NCBI GenBank assembly: GCA_019449595.1
Contig: JAGRPL010000002.1
Coordinates: 62,001-126,000 of the forward strand
Source of the DNA: Rhodoferax sp.
GTDB lineage: Bacteria; Pseudomonadota; Gammaproteobacteria; Burkholderiales; Burkholderiaceae_C
Direction of reading: 5' to 3'
DNA: 64,000 nt
Shown here piece after piece: positions 1-10,393 of the stretch. The translations under genes were made by a program, and so were the position numbers. The notes below the pieces were generated by a model. That model ran no database searches. It worked only from the letters and a program-made list of their open reading frames with translations, and was not told the DNA's origin. The number at the start of each line of letters is the position of its first letter. Position 1 is the stretch's first letter.

Positions 1-974
1 TGCCGCCCATGATCCGGGTCCACGGCGATGTGCGCCGCATCAACGTGGAAGCGCTGGACCACAAACAGGTGCATGCCATGGTGTACGACATCATGAACGA
101 CGGGCAGCGCAAGCACTTCGAGGAGTTTCTGGAGATCGACTTTTCGTTCGAGATTGACGGCCTGGCACGCTTTCGGGTCAACGCCTTCAACCACAACCGC
201 GGCGCCGGCGCCGTGTTCCGGACCATTCCCAGCAAGATCCTGTCCCTGGAGCAACTCAACGCACCCAAGATCTTCGCCGACCTGGCCCTCAAGCCCCGCG
301 GCATGGTGCTGGTGACCGGTCCCACGGGTTCGGGCAAGTCCACCACGCTGGCGGCCATGGTGAACTACCTCAACGAAACCGAATTCGGCCACATCCTGAC
401 GGTGGAAGACCCGATCGAGTTTGTGCACGAGTCCAAGAAATGCCTGGTCAACCAGCGCGAGGTGGGCCCGCACACCCTGAGCTTTGCCGCCGCCCTGCGC
501 TCGGCCCTGCGCGAAGACCCGGACTGCATCCTGGTGGGCGAAATGCGCGATCTGGAAACCATCCGCCTGGCCATGACGGCGGCCGAAACCGGCCACCTGG
601 TGTTCGGCACGCTGCACACCTCCAGCGCGGCCAAGACGATTGACCGGATCATCGACGTGTTTCCAGCCGATGAAAAGGAAATGGTGCGTGCCATGCTGTC
701 GGAGTCGCTGCAGGCGGTGATCTCACAGACCCTGTGCAAGACCAAGGACGGCCAGGGCCGCGTGGCGGCACACGAGATCATGCTGGGCACCAGCGCCATC
801 CGCAACCTGATCCGCGAGGCCAAGGTGGCGCAGATGTACTCGTCCATCCAGACCGGCAACAGCGTGGGCATGCAGACGCTGGACCAGAATCTCACCGACT
901 TGGTCAAGCGCAACATTATCAGCCCGGCGGAGGCCCGCAGCAAGGCCAAGATTCCGGAGAACTTCCCCGGCTAA
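1..974 (+). CDS. pilT: Type IV pilus retraction ATPase PilT (5' end cut by window)
   Basis: PilT is the cytoplasmic hexameric ATPase that depolymerises type IV pili for twitching motility and DNA uptake. The reading frame is already open at the window edge, with two in-frame prolines before the first visible Met at position 9, so roughly the first 25 residues are missing. Visible motifs are Walker A GPTGSGKST (about nt 318-344), the Walker B-type LVGEMRDLET and the His box GHLVFGTLHT. The end of the protein is intact. A paralogue, pilU, follows about 120 bp downstream, as is usual in beta- and gammaproteobacteria. The assignment to PilT rather than PilB rests on length, the lack of a long N-terminal domain and the pilU neighbour. 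Confidence 0.96.
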   Translation, partial: PPMIRVHGDVRRINVEALDHKQVHAMVYDIMNDGQRKHFEEFLEIDFSFEIDGLARFRVNAFNHNRGAGAVFRTIPSKILSLEQLNAPKIFADLALKPRGMVLVTGPTGSGKSTTLAAMVNYLNETEFGHILTVEDPIEFVHESKKCLVNQREVGPHTLSFAAALRSALREDPDCILVGEMRDLETIRLAMTAAETGHLVFGTLHTSSAAKTIDRIIDVFPADEKEMVRAMLSESLQAVISQTLCKTKDGQGRVAAHEIMLGTSAIRNLIREAKVAQMYSSIQTGNSVGMQTLDQNLTDLVKRNIISPAEARSKAKIPENFPG

Positions 975-979
975 ACATG

Positions 980-1076
980 TTGCCCCCACTTTCGTTCACT
1001 GCGTGTAACTCTCTACCCCCCGGGGGGGCCATTTTGGCTTGGGGCGGTCCGACGCCAGAGCTTGCCCCCACGTTTT
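980..1076. repeat. Short palindromic element between pilT and pilU
   Basis: The gap between pilT and pilU is flanked by a direct repeat, TTGCCCCCAC, at 980-989 and 1062-1071. At its centre is a perfect 12-bp palindrome of six C and six G at 1016-1027. The layout resembles a small non-coding dispersed element inserted into the operon. From memory, similar C-rich/G-rich elements are frequent between genes in Comamonadaceae, but only this copy was seen here. The pilU ribosome-binding site AAGGAGG (1084-1090) lies just outside it. Confidence 0.5.
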
Positions 1077-1096
1077 ACTCCTAAGGAGGTGCTCTC

Positions 1097-2233
1097 ATGG
1101 AGCGCGATCAAGCCACGAAATTCATCAACGACCTGCTCAAGCTGATGGTCAGCCGCAACGGCAGCGACCTGTTCATCACGGGCGACTTTCCCCCCGCCAT
1201 CAAGGTCGACGGCAAGGTGACCAAGGTGTCGCCTCAGCCCCTGAACGCCGTGCACACGCTGGCGCTGGCCCGTTCCATCATGAACGACAAGCAGGTGGCC
1301 GAGTTCGAGCGCACGAAGGAAAGCAACTTCGCCATTTCGCCGCCCGGTATTGGGCGCTTCCGGGTCAACGCCTTTGTCCAGCAGGGCAAGGTCGGCATGG
1401 TGCTGCGGGTGATTCCTGCGGCACTTCCCACCATCGACAGCCTGGGGGTGCCCCAGGTGCTCAAGGAAATTTCACAGTCCAAGCGCGGCCTGTGCATCAT
1501 GGTCGGCGCCACCGGCTCGGGCAAATCCACCACCCTGGCGGCCATGGTGGACTGGCGCAACGAAAACTCCTTCGGCCACATCATCACCATCGAAGACCCG
1601 GTGGAGTTTGTGCACATGCACAAGAACTGCGTGGTCACGCAGCGCGAGGTGGGACTGGACACCGACAGCTGGGAAGCGGCACTGAAGAACACGCTGCGCC
1701 AGGCCCCCGATGTGATCCTGATGGGCGAAATCCGCGACCGCGAAACCATGGAGCACGCCGTGGCTTTCGCAGAAACCGGCCACCTGTGCCTGGCCACGCT
1801 GCACGCCAACAGCGCCAACCAGGCGCTGGACCGCATCATCAACTTCTTCCCGGAGGAGCGGCGCTCGCAGCTGCTGATGGACCTGTCGCTCAATCTGCGG
1901 GCCCTGGTATCCCAGCGCCTGATCCCCAAGCAGGACGGCAAGGGCCGCGTCGCCGCCGTGGAGGTGATGATCAACTCCCCGTTGATCTCCGACCTGATCT
2001 TCAAGGGCGAGGTGTCCGAGGTGAAGGAGATCATGAAGAAAAGCCGCCAGGCGGGCATGCAAACCTTCGACCAGGCGCTGTTTGACCTTTACGAAGCCAA
2101 CGCCATCACCTACGAGGACGCGCTACGCAACGCCGACTCGCTGAACGACCTGCGCCTGCAGATCAAGCTCAACAGCCAGCGCGGCCGCTCCACCGACCTC
2201 AGTGCCGGAACCGAAAACTTTGCCATCATGTAA
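1097..2233 (+). CDS. pilU: Type IV pilus ATPase PilU
   Basis: PilU is the PilT paralogue that assists pilus retraction as an accessory motor. The protein has 378 residues, typical for PilU and longer than PilT at its C-terminus. Walker A reads GATGSGKST, the Walker B region LMGEIRDRET and the His box GHLCLATLHA. The ATG at 1097 is preceded by a strong ribosome-binding site, AAGGAGG, seven bases upstream. Separate translation initiation fits the insertion-like gap after pilT. The oxidoreductase gene starts three bases after the stop, so the two are probably co-transcribed. Confidence 0.96.
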   Translation: MERDQATKFINDLLKLMVSRNGSDLFITGDFPPAIKVDGKVTKVSPQPLNAVHTLALARSIMNDKQVAEFERTKESNFAISPPGIGRFRVNAFVQQGKVGMVLRVIPAALPTIDSLGVPQVLKEISQSKRGLCIMVGATGSGKSTTLAAMVDWRNENSFGHIITIEDPVEFVHMHKNCVVTQREVGLDTDSWEAALKNTLRQAPDVILMGEIRDRETMEHAVAFAETGHLCLATLHANSANQALDRIINFFPEERRSQLLMDLSLNLRALVSQRLIPKQDGKGRVAAVEVMINSPLISDLIFKGEVSEVKEIMKKSRQAGMQTFDQALFDLYEANAITYEDALRNADSLNDLRLQIKLNSQRGRSTDLSAGTENFAIM

Positions 2234-2236
2234 GCC

Positions 2237-3163
2237 ATGTCCAGCATCAACCCCAAAACCTACGAAGCCTCCCCCCCTGCCACCGTGGCCTTTCTCGGGC
2301 TGGGGGTCATGGGCTACCCCATGGCCGGCCACCTGGCACGCGCCGGCCACCGAGTGACCGTGTACAACCGGACTGCTGCAAAATCTGTAGCATGGTGCGC
2401 AGAATTCACGGCGTCTGGCGGCCCAAATACCGCCAATTCCTACGCCGCGACACCGCGTCTGGCAGCCCACAATGCCGACATCGTGTTTTGCTGCGTCGGC
2501 AATGATGACGACTTGCGCAGCGTGACGCTGGGACCCGATGGCGCCTTTGCTGGCATGAAGCCCGGCGCCCTCTTTGTGGACCACACCACGGCCTCGGCCA
2601 GCGTGGCCCGCGAGCTGGGAGCCACCGCGCAGCACATGGGGTTGCGCTTTATCGATGCCCCGGTGTCTGGCGGCCAGGCCGGCGCACAGAATGGTATGCT
2701 GACGGTGATGTGCGGCGGCGACAGTGCCGCCTTCGACACCGCCAAGCCCGTGGCCATGGCCTTCTCGCGCGCCTTCACCCTGCTGGGAGAGAACGGCGCC
2801 GGCCAGCTCGCCAAGATGGTCAACCAGATCTGCATCGCCGGTCTGGTGCAGGGCTTGAGTGAAGCCATCGCCTTCGGTCAGCAGGCGGGGCTGGACATGA
2901 ACCAGGTACTCGATGTAATCGGCAAGGGTGCCGCACAAAGCTGGCAACTGGACAACCGCGGCAAGACCATGGTGGCCGACAAGTTCGATTTTGGCTTTGC
3001 GGTCGACTGGATGCGCAAGGATCTGGGACTGGTGCTGGACGAGGCCAAGCGCAATGGCGCACGCCTGCCAGTAACGGCCCTGGTGGACCAGTTCTACGCC
3101 GACGTGCAGCACATGGGCGGCCAGCGCTGGGATACCTCCAGCCTGATCAAGCGGCTGCGCTAG
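2237..3163 (+). CDS. NAD(P)-dependent oxidoreductase, 3-hydroxyisobutyrate dehydrogenase family
   Basis: This is a 308-residue beta-hydroxyacid dehydrogenase of the 3-hydroxyisobutyrate dehydrogenase / tartronate semialdehyde reductase family. The N-terminal Rossmann motif GLGVMG is at residues 21-26, the family signature DAPVSGG lies near residue 140, and the catalytic Lys sits in the segment KMVNQ. The first 16 residues precede the fold and may be a short extension. The true substrate cannot be read from sequence. It starts three bases after pilU and ends just before a strong terminator, so it is probably the last gene of the pilTU operon. A link to pili is not implied. Confidence 0.88.
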   Translation: MSSINPKTYEASPPATVAFLGLGVMGYPMAGHLARAGHRVTVYNRTAAKSVAWCAEFTASGGPNTANSYAATPRLAAHNADIVFCCVGNDDDLRSVTLGPDGAFAGMKPGALFVDHTTASASVARELGATAQHMGLRFIDAPVSGGQAGAQNGMLTVMCGGDSAAFDTAKPVAMAFSRAFTLLGENGAGQLAKMVNQICIAGLVQGLSEAIAFGQQAGLDMNQVLDVIGKGAAQSWQLDNRGKTMVADKFDFGFAVDWMRKDLGLVLDEAKRNGARLPVTALVDQFYADVQHMGGQRWDTSSLIKRLR

Positions 3164-3180
3164 CGGGCACCGACTCTGAC

Positions 3181-3205
3181 AAAAAAACGGCCCTCGGGCC
3201 GTTTT

Positions 3206-3206
<1 letters not shown>
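3181..3206. terminator. Bidirectional intrinsic terminator
   Basis: A run of A, the inverted repeat ACGGCCC/GGGCCGT and a run of T form a GC-rich hairpin (3183-3206) with U-tracts in both directions. It lies between two convergent genes, the pilU-linked oxidoreductase and the BON-domain gene. The last T overlaps the TGA stop of the BON gene. Confidence 0.85.
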
Positions 3207-4928
<1,722 letters not shown>

Positions 4929-5858
4929 GTGAGCGCTTTATTTACCTCGGTCCTTGCCGCCTCCGCCGAGGCCGCTTCTGGACAGCATTATCCGCAAGGC
5001 ACGCTCTACGTAGTGGCCACGCCCATTGGCAATCTGGCCGACATCAGCCTGCGGGCACTGCACGTGCTGGGCCTGGTCGATGCCATTGCCTGTGAGGACA
5101 CCCGCCACACCCAGTCCCTGCTGCGAGCCTATGGCATCGACAGAGGCGCCAACCAGCTCATTGCCGTGCACCAGCACAACGAGGCGCAGGCCGCCCAGAC
5201 TGTGGTGGAGCACTTGCGCCAGGGCCAGCGGGTGGCCTATGTCAGCGACGCCGGAACCCCGGGGGTGAGCGATCCGGGTGCACGCCTGGTCGCCACCGTG
5301 CACGCGCAGGGTTTGCGGGCCATGCCCCTGCCCGGCCCCAGCAGCGTGATCACCTTGCTGTCGGTAGCAGGCATTACCGAGGACAGCACGCACGCCGGCG
5401 GATTTCTGTTCATCGGATTCTTATCCCCCAAGGCCACAGAGCGCGACAGGGCCGTGCAGTCGCTGATGACGCAGGAGCGTGCCGTGGTGCTGCTGGAAGC
5501 ACCGCACCGCATCGAAGCGCTGGCCCAGGCGCTGGCGGTACTCGGATTGCGCAAGGTCACCGTCGGACGCGAACTGACCAAACAGTTTGAAGAAGTGGCT
5601 ACGGTGAACGCCGAGAATCTGGCCGCCTGGTTTGCACAGGACGCCAACCGCCTGCGCGGCGAATTTGCCCTGGTGCTGCACCCGGCACCATGCACCGCGG
5701 CGGCCGGACCTGACACCCGGGTTCTGAAACTTTTGCTGGAGCAGCTCCCCTTGAAAACGGCCGTCAAGCTGGCGGCCGATATCAGCGGCGAACCCCGCAA
5801 CGCGCTTTACCAGCTGGCACTAACCCTGAAGAACAGCAGCGATGCGACCGACGCGTGA
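4929..5858 (+). CDS. rsmI: 16S rRNA 2'-O-ribose C1402 methyltransferase RsmI
   Basis: RsmI methylates the 2'-OH of C1402 in 16S rRNA using S-adenosylmethionine. The tetrapyrrole-methylase fold shows LYVVATPIGNLADI near residue 26, CEDTRHT, and SDAGTPGVSDPG, all hallmark RsmI segments. GTG at 4929 is taken as start because homologous sequence begins just after it and no close in-frame ATG exists. The open frame does extend to 4641, but that part is antisense to yraN. The product is about 309 residues. The gene is divergent from yraN with no gap, so its promoter must lie inside yraN. Confidence 0.93.
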   Translation: MSALFTSVLAASAEAASGQHYPQGTLYVVATPIGNLADISLRALHVLGLVDAIACEDTRHTQSLLRAYGIDRGANQLIAVHQHNEAQAAQTVVEHLRQGQRVAYVSDAGTPGVSDPGARLVATVHAQGLRAMPLPGPSSVITLLSVAGITEDSTHAGGFLFIGFLSPKATERDRAVQSLMTQERAVVLLEAPHRIEALAQALAVLGLRKVTVGRELTKQFEEVATVNAENLAAWFAQDANRLRGEFALVLHPAPCTAAAGPDTRVLKLLLEQLPLKTAVKLAADISGEPRNALYQLALTLKNSSDATDA

Positions 5859-5885
5859 CATGCAGGAAAGCCTGGACATGGCGCG

Positions 5886-7805
5886 TCACGCAGACACGTC
5901 GAGCGCCCCCGTATACCCGTGCACACAACGCTGCAGCACTGCCTTGATCTGCCCGACATCACCGGTTCCTGCGGCGTGGCGCAGTATTCCCAGTTGCTGT
6001 TCCAATTCGGGCCACTCCAGATAGCCCTCGTGCGCTTTCATGATGCGCGGATGGGCTGTGGACGTGGGATTGTCGCCAATCAGCAACTCTTCGTACAGCT
6101 TCTCGCCCGGTCGCAACCCCGTGATGGCGATGGTCACATCGCCAGTGGGATTGGCATCGTCGCGCACCGACATGCCGGACAGCTCCACCATGCGCCGAGC
6201 CAAATCCACAATCCGGACCGGCTCGCCCATATCAAGCACAAACACTTCTCCCCCACGGGCCATGGCCCCGGCCTGCAGCACCAGCTGGGCGGCCTCCGGG
6301 ATGGTCATGAAATAGCGTGTGACTTCGGCGTGGGTGACCGTCAACGGCCCGCCCGAGGCCAATTGACGGCGGAACAATGGCACTACGCTGCCGCTGGAAC
6401 CCAGCACATTGCCAAACCGGACCATGCCAAAGCACGTTCCTGCTGACGACCCCGACTGTGACGCCAACGCCTGCAAAACCAACTCGGCCATGCGCTTGCT
6501 GGCTCCCATGACGTTGGTTGGGCGCACGGCCTTGTCTGTGGAAATCAGGATGAAGTGGGCCACGCCGCTGTACATCGCAGCCTGCGCCACGTTCAGGGTG
6601 CCAAACACATTGTTGGCAATGCCCTCGGAAGGGTTGGATTCCACCATGGGCACGTGCTTGTACGCCGCCGCGTGGTACACCGTATGGGGACGGTAGGTGT
6701 GGAAAATTTCCCGCAAACGGACTGGATTGGTCACGCTGCCCAACAACGGAACCAGTGCGACGCCACAATCCTGCGCTGCACACAGCCCCTCCAGCTCCTG
6801 ATGAATGCTGTACAGGTTGAATTCACCATGGTCCAGCAACAAAAGCTGGCGTGGCCGCTCGGCCAGAATTTGCCGGCACAGCTCGCTGCCAATACTGCCG
6901 CCAGCACCGGTAACCAGAACCACTTTGTCGGCCAAATTGCGCGCAAGCAGTTCTGTATCGGGAGGGACTGGATCACGACCCAGCAGGTCTTCAATATCCA
7001 GTTCCTTGAGATCCTGGACCGTCACGCGTCCGCTGGCCAGATCCGCCATGCCCGGCAAGGTGCGGATATGCACCGGCAGTGAACGCAGACTTTGAATGAT
7101 GCTGTTGCGTCGCTCGCGTGAGGCACTGGGCAACGCCAGAAGGATGTCCGTTACGCCCAGACGCGCAATCAGCCCCGCCACTTCATCGCGACCATAGACC
7201 CGAACCCGGTTGATGTTGCGGCCAATTTTGTCCGCGTCATCATCCACGAAACCCAGCAAGTCGAATTGACCGGAGACCCCCAGCGCAGACGCCGTTTGTA
7301 CACCGGCCGTTCCCGCCCCATAAATGAGCAGCCGGCCTTCTGTTTGGTTGCGTGCGCGATCCAGATCCGCCAACCAGAAACGTGCAAACGCACGACTGGC
7401 CCCTACCAGCAGAAAAAAAACAAGGGGTTGCAGGATACCCAAGCTACGCGGCACACCTGGCCATTGCCGCCACAGCAAAATCGCCAGCAACAGCGCCGCA
7501 TAGACGGCAATGGCCTTGGCCGTCGCCATCAACGCGGCCTGACCGGTATAGCGGAAAATGGCCCGGTACAGACCGAATTGCACAAACAGCGGCACGGCGA
7601 GCACAGGCGCCAGACCATACACCCACCACTGCGCGCCCGTGGGCCAGTTCGGCGTATCCAGTCGCAGGGAAAAAGCCACCCATGTGGCCAGCAACGCCAG
7701 GCACACGTCCAGCGAAACCACCACCAAGCGCTTGGCCGCACGCGGCCAAGCCAGAACCCTGTCCTGCATCAGACGCTCTTGGTCTGCATCAAGATTTGAT
7801 TGCAA
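5886..7805 (-). CDS. Membrane nucleotide-sugar 4,6-dehydratase, WbpM/CapD family
   Basis: The 639-residue protein has four hydrophobic N-terminal segments (about 26-140), a CoA-binding-like Rossmann domain (about 155-260) and a C-terminal extended SDR domain with TGAGGSIGS at 299-307. The catalytic pair is the WbpM-type MxxxK (M433, K437) rather than YxxxK. Such enzymes convert UDP-GlcNAc to the 4-keto-6-deoxy sugar that feeds QuiNAc or FucNAc synthesis. With the reductase and phosphoglycosyl transferase upstream it completes an initiation module for the glycan cluster. It is the last gene of the leftward cluster and converges on rsmI. Its start overlaps the end of the H-NS gene by 17 bp. Confidence 0.92.
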   Translation of the reverse strand: MQSNLDADQERLMQDRVLAWPRAAKRLVVVSLDVCLALLATWVAFSLRLDTPNWPTGAQWWVYGLAPVLAVPLFVQFGLYRAIFRYTGQAALMATAKAIAVYAALLLAILLWRQWPGVPRSLGILQPLVFFLLVGASRAFARFWLADLDRARNQTEGRLLIYGAGTAGVQTASALGVSGQFDLLGFVDDDADKIGRNINRVRVYGRDEVAGLIARLGVTDILLALPSASRERRNSIIQSLRSLPVHIRTLPGMADLASGRVTVQDLKELDIEDLLGRDPVPPDTELLARNLADKVVLVTGAGGSIGSELCRQILAERPRQLLLLDHGEFNLYSIHQELEGLCAAQDCGVALVPLLGSVTNPVRLREIFHTYRPHTVYHAAAYKHVPMVESNPSEGIANNVFGTLNVAQAAMYSGVAHFILISTDKAVRPTNVMGASKRMAELVLQALASQSGSSAGTCFGMVRFGNVLGSSGSVVPLFRRQLASGGPLTVTHAEVTRYFMTIPEAAQLVLQAGAMARGGEVFVLDMGEPVRIVDLARRMVELSGMSVRDDANPTGDVTIAITGLRPGEKLYEELLIGDNPTSTAHPRIMKAHEGYLEWPELEQQLGILRHAAGTGDVGQIKAVLQRCVHGYTGALDVSA

Positions 7806-8151
7806 ACGCTTCTTTTGTTTGCCCCTGAGCCAACAAAGTTGCCAGCCAGCGGGGCGTCAGGCCGCGGCCACTCCACGTTTCCCCGTTAGGGCCACGGTAT
7901 TTGGCCGCCACCGAACCCCGGGCAGCCTTCTTCTTGGCCTTGGTTCCTGTAGCTTTACCGGCTGCAGCGGGACGTCCTCGACCCTTGCGCGGGCTACCGG
8001 ACGCAGCCTGCAGATCCTTGACCGTAATTCCAAAGGCCGTCATTTTCGCCAGGATGTCCTGCACGGTCCTGTCAAACTCCTTAGCTTTGATCTCAGATGC
8101 CTGTTTCTGCAGCTTTTGGATTTGAACCTGAATTTCAATCAAATTGCTCAT
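7789..8151 (-). CDS. H-NS family nucleoid protein
   Basis: This 120-residue H-NS-type protein has an N-terminal coiled coil (about residues 1-60), a Lys/Ala/Gly-rich linker containing GRGRP, and the C-terminal DNA-binding segment YRGPNGETWSGRGLTPRWL, which matches the H-NS/BpH3 consensus. The start at 8151 has an AAGGAT site. The longer frame to 8187 starts in the upstream gene's end region. It sits inside the glycan cluster between the phosphoglycosyl transferase and the WbpM-like gene, at the edge of AT-rich DNA. H-NS proteins bind and silence AT-rich foreign DNA, so it may control this cluster. A short perfect hairpin, GCGCGA/TCGCGC (8189-8205), overlaps the end of the preceding gene. Confidence 0.93.
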   Translation of the reverse strand: MSNLIEIQVQIQKLQKQASEIKAKEFDRTVQDILAKMTAFGITVKDLQAASGSPRKGRGRPAAAGKATGTKAKKKAARGSVAAKYRGPNGETWSGRGLTPRWLATLLAQGQTKEAFAIKS

Positions 8152-8183
8152 TATTAATATCCTTGTGGGAAACACTACAATAA

Positions 8184-8750
8184 TCAATGCGCGACATTAT
8201 CGCGCCGCAAAACCCTAAAAACAGTGAACCATAAAATTTTTATGTCGAACCAGAGAGATTGCTGCCGCAAATACTCTACATCCAGCGCTACTTTTTCTTG
8301 AATAGGTAGTTCATCGCGACCATTAATCTGAGCCCAACCGGTTAATCCCGGAACCAAGTAATGGACTCCATATTGAGTGCGCAAAGCGATGAGGTCAGCT
8401 TGATTGAACAAAGCCGGCCGCGGGCCGACAAAGCTCATATCGCCTTTGAGTATGCTCCACAACTGCGGCAATTCGTCCAGACTACTTTTGCGCAAAAAAC
8501 TGCCGATAGGCGTCAGGTAAGCACCCGGGGTTGTAAGTAGGTGCGTCGGAACAACAGGCGTACCGACATGTAGGGTACGAAACTTCGGCATTTTGAATAT
8601 TGCATTCCTTCGTCCAACTCGTTCCGACCAATAGAGCGTCGGCCCACTCGAAGTCGTTCGAACCATAATTGCTACCAAAATCATCGGTAGCATTAGAGCA
8701 AGCATTGACAATGCCGCCAGCGCAATGTCAAGAATTCTCTTAATCGCCAT
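8184..8750 (-). CDS. Small monotopic phosphoglycosyl transferase (PglC/WreU-like)
   Basis: This 188-residue bacterial sugar transferase moves a sugar-1-phosphate from UDP-sugar to undecaprenyl phosphate, the first committed step of a lipid-linked glycan. It has one N-terminal hydrophobic re-entrant helix (about 8-30), then FRTL, RKSSLDELPQ with the Asp92-Glu93 catalytic dyad, and FVGPRP at 107-112. It is the minimal catalytic form, without the long N-terminal membrane domain of WcaJ/WbaP. It overlaps the reductase gene by 11 bp. In Rhizobium, WreU/WreQ is an analogous pair for QuiNAc. That specificity is inferred here. Confidence 0.92.
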   Translation of the reverse strand: MAIKRILDIALAALSMLALMLPMILVAIMVRTTSSGPTLYWSERVGRRNAIFKMPKFRTLHVGTPVVPTHLLTTPGAYLTPIGSFLRKSSLDELPQLWSILKGDMSFVGPRPALFNQADLIALRTQYGVHYLVPGLTGWAQINGRDELPIQEKVALDVEYLRQQSLWFDIKILWFTVFRVLRRDNVAH

Positions 8751-9645
8751 ACTTCTGCCCGTCCACCTGCATTACCCGCCGAAGCCCCTCATCAAGTGAC
8801 AGCGGCGGAGTCCATTGGAGTAACTCACGGGTCTTTGATATATCAATCTGCAAAGATCCACACAACCGTCGCGCAAGCTCCTTCCCTCCAAACAAGCTTA
8901 CCCCTGCTTCAACAATCCATTGCGGCGCCGGCACCAAGCGGGCTTCTCTACCCATCGCTGACGCCATCTGCCGCAACAATTCCGTTGTAGAGACGTCGTG
9001 CCCATCGCTCACCAATAAAATCTGGTTGGCCGCAGCCGGGTGATCAATGCAGGTGCAAATCAAATCCACCAAATTGTCGAGGGCCACCAGACTGCGTGCA
9101 TTATGAATAGCCCCCAAGGGTAATGGCACCCCACGACGCAGCCAACGCACCATAGTTAAAAAATTAGCCTTAACCCCAGGGCCATACACCAAGGGGGGGC
9201 GGATAATCACCACTTCCATCGCAGATTGTGCGGACAATTCGCGCAACCCACACTCTGCCTCATATTTGGATATAGCATATGCGTCAACAGGGCAGGGGAA
9301 ATCAGCGTCCGTAAATGGCTGCCCTTTGCGAGTGCTCTCGCCGTTCACCTTAATTGAGCTGATGAACACGAACCTTCGCACTCCGGCCAGCACCGCTTGC
9401 CGTGCGAGATTCAAGGTATCTTCCACGTTAATGCGCCGGAACTCTGCCAAAGTGTCTGCTGCAGCAGCGTTTTCCATTATATGAACGCGGGCAGCAAGAT
9501 GCACCACGCATTCAATCCCCTGGAGCGCACCAGTCCATTTGTCAGGTTTTGACCTAGTTGAGAGCGTCCTGCCCCTGTGGCCCATGCGGTTGACCAATGC
9601 ACTTCCGACAAAACCAGTCCCGCCAGTAATCAGTACAGTGCCCAC
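8740..9645 (-). CDS. NAD-dependent epimerase/reductase, WbpV/WreQ-like
   Basis: This extended SDR of 301 residues has TGGTGFVG at 7-14 and the catalytic Y123-xxx-K127 (YAISK). Its length, its place beside a small phosphoglycosyl transferase and the nearby WbpM-like dehydratase point to a 4-reductase that turns UDP-4-keto-6-deoxy-GlcNAc into UDP-QuiNAc or UDP-FucNAc. A UDP-glucose 4-epimerase activity cannot be excluded from sequence alone. Its start is two bases before the end of the next upstream gene, consistent with one transcript. Confidence 0.85.
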   Translation of the reverse strand: MGTVLITGGTGFVGSALVNRMGHRGRTLSTRSKPDKWTGALQGIECVVHLAARVHIMENAAAADTLAEFRRINVEDTLNLARQAVLAGVRRFVFISSIKVNGESTRKGQPFTDADFPCPVDAYAISKYEAECGLRELSAQSAMEVVIIRPPLVYGPGVKANFLTMVRWLRRGVPLPLGAIHNARSLVALDNLVDLICTCIDHPAAANQILLVSDGHDVSTTELLRQMASAMGREARLVPAPQWIVEAGVSLFGGKELARRLCGSLQIDISKTRELLQWTPPLSLDEGLRRVMQVDGQKYGD

Positions 9646-9647
9646 TA

Positions 9648-10391
9648 CTAAAACAATTCACGCACTTTGAAAAAATATTTGGAAAGGACCATCAGCCAAT
9701 TGGTGCGAATTCCATTTTGGCGACAGGCCCGCAGGATTTCCAAATTCAATAGATAAGTTGCCTTTAACCCCGCCGTGCTGAGCCCCCCGGTTTGCATCCG
9801 AACCAGTACTTCAGCCAAGTGTTTGTATTTCAATTTCCGGGGTTTAAAAATTCTTGCGACAAATTCAAAATCACCCGCGATTTTGTAATTTTCACTGAAT
9901 TTTCCGTAGTGTTCAAAGACCTCTCGCCGCACAAATAGCGCCGGGTGGGCAGGCATCCAACCCCACCCGAGACGCGCAGGTGTGAATCGCCCAGAATCGT
10001 AGGTACGAACAACCTGCAATGGCCTGCCCGGGTGAAAAAACGCTACATTGCCAAAGAGTACATCCAAGTGATCCTCTTGCATGCATTGAACAACTCGCGC
10101 AATAACGGAATCATCTTTGTAGACATCGTCCGCATTGAGAAAAGCAATAACATCGCCAGTCGCTAACGCAACGCCCTTGTTCATGGCCTCATAAACTCCC
10201 TTGTCCGGCTCAGAGACCAGTCTGCCTAACTGCGCTCTGTGCTGATGGAGTATGGCCAGTGTGGCATCTGTAGAGGCCCCGTCAATGACGATGTGTTCAA
10301 TATCTGCCCACGTCTGGCTCGCCACGGAATGCAACGTCTTCGTAATGGTGGCCGCACTGTTAAAACAAACGGTAATGACGCTGACTCTCAT
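9648..10391 (-). CDS. Family 2 glycosyltransferase
   Basis: This 247-residue GT-A glycosyltransferase begins MRVSVITVCFNSA and carries the GT2 features DGASTD (about residue 38) and the metal-binding NADD near residue 86. It is similar in style to WcaA/PgaC-type enzymes that elongate the repeat unit. A C-terminal segment of about 30 residues, rich in hydrophobic and basic amino acids, probably sits on the membrane. Donor and acceptor cannot be told. It is separated from its neighbours by two bases on each side. Confidence 0.88.
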   Translation of the reverse strand: MRVSVITVCFNSAATITKTLHSVASQTWADIEHIVIDGASTDATLAILHQHRAQLGRLVSEPDKGVYEAMNKGVALATGDVIAFLNADDVYKDDSVIARVVQCMQEDHLDVLFGNVAFFHPGRPLQVVRTYDSGRFTPARLGWGWMPAHPALFVRREVFEHYGKFSENYKIAGDFEFVARIFKPRKLKYKHLAEVLVRMQTGGLSTAGLKATYLLNLEILRACRQNGIRTNWLMVLSKYFFKVRELF

Positions 10392-10393
10392 GC

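Noticed and set aside
8189..8205. Perfect short hairpin GCGCGA-CATTA-TCGCGC before the H-NS gene as a terminator
   Set aside because: It overlaps the coding end of the sugar transferase and lacks a U-tract. It is recorded only in the H-NS entry.
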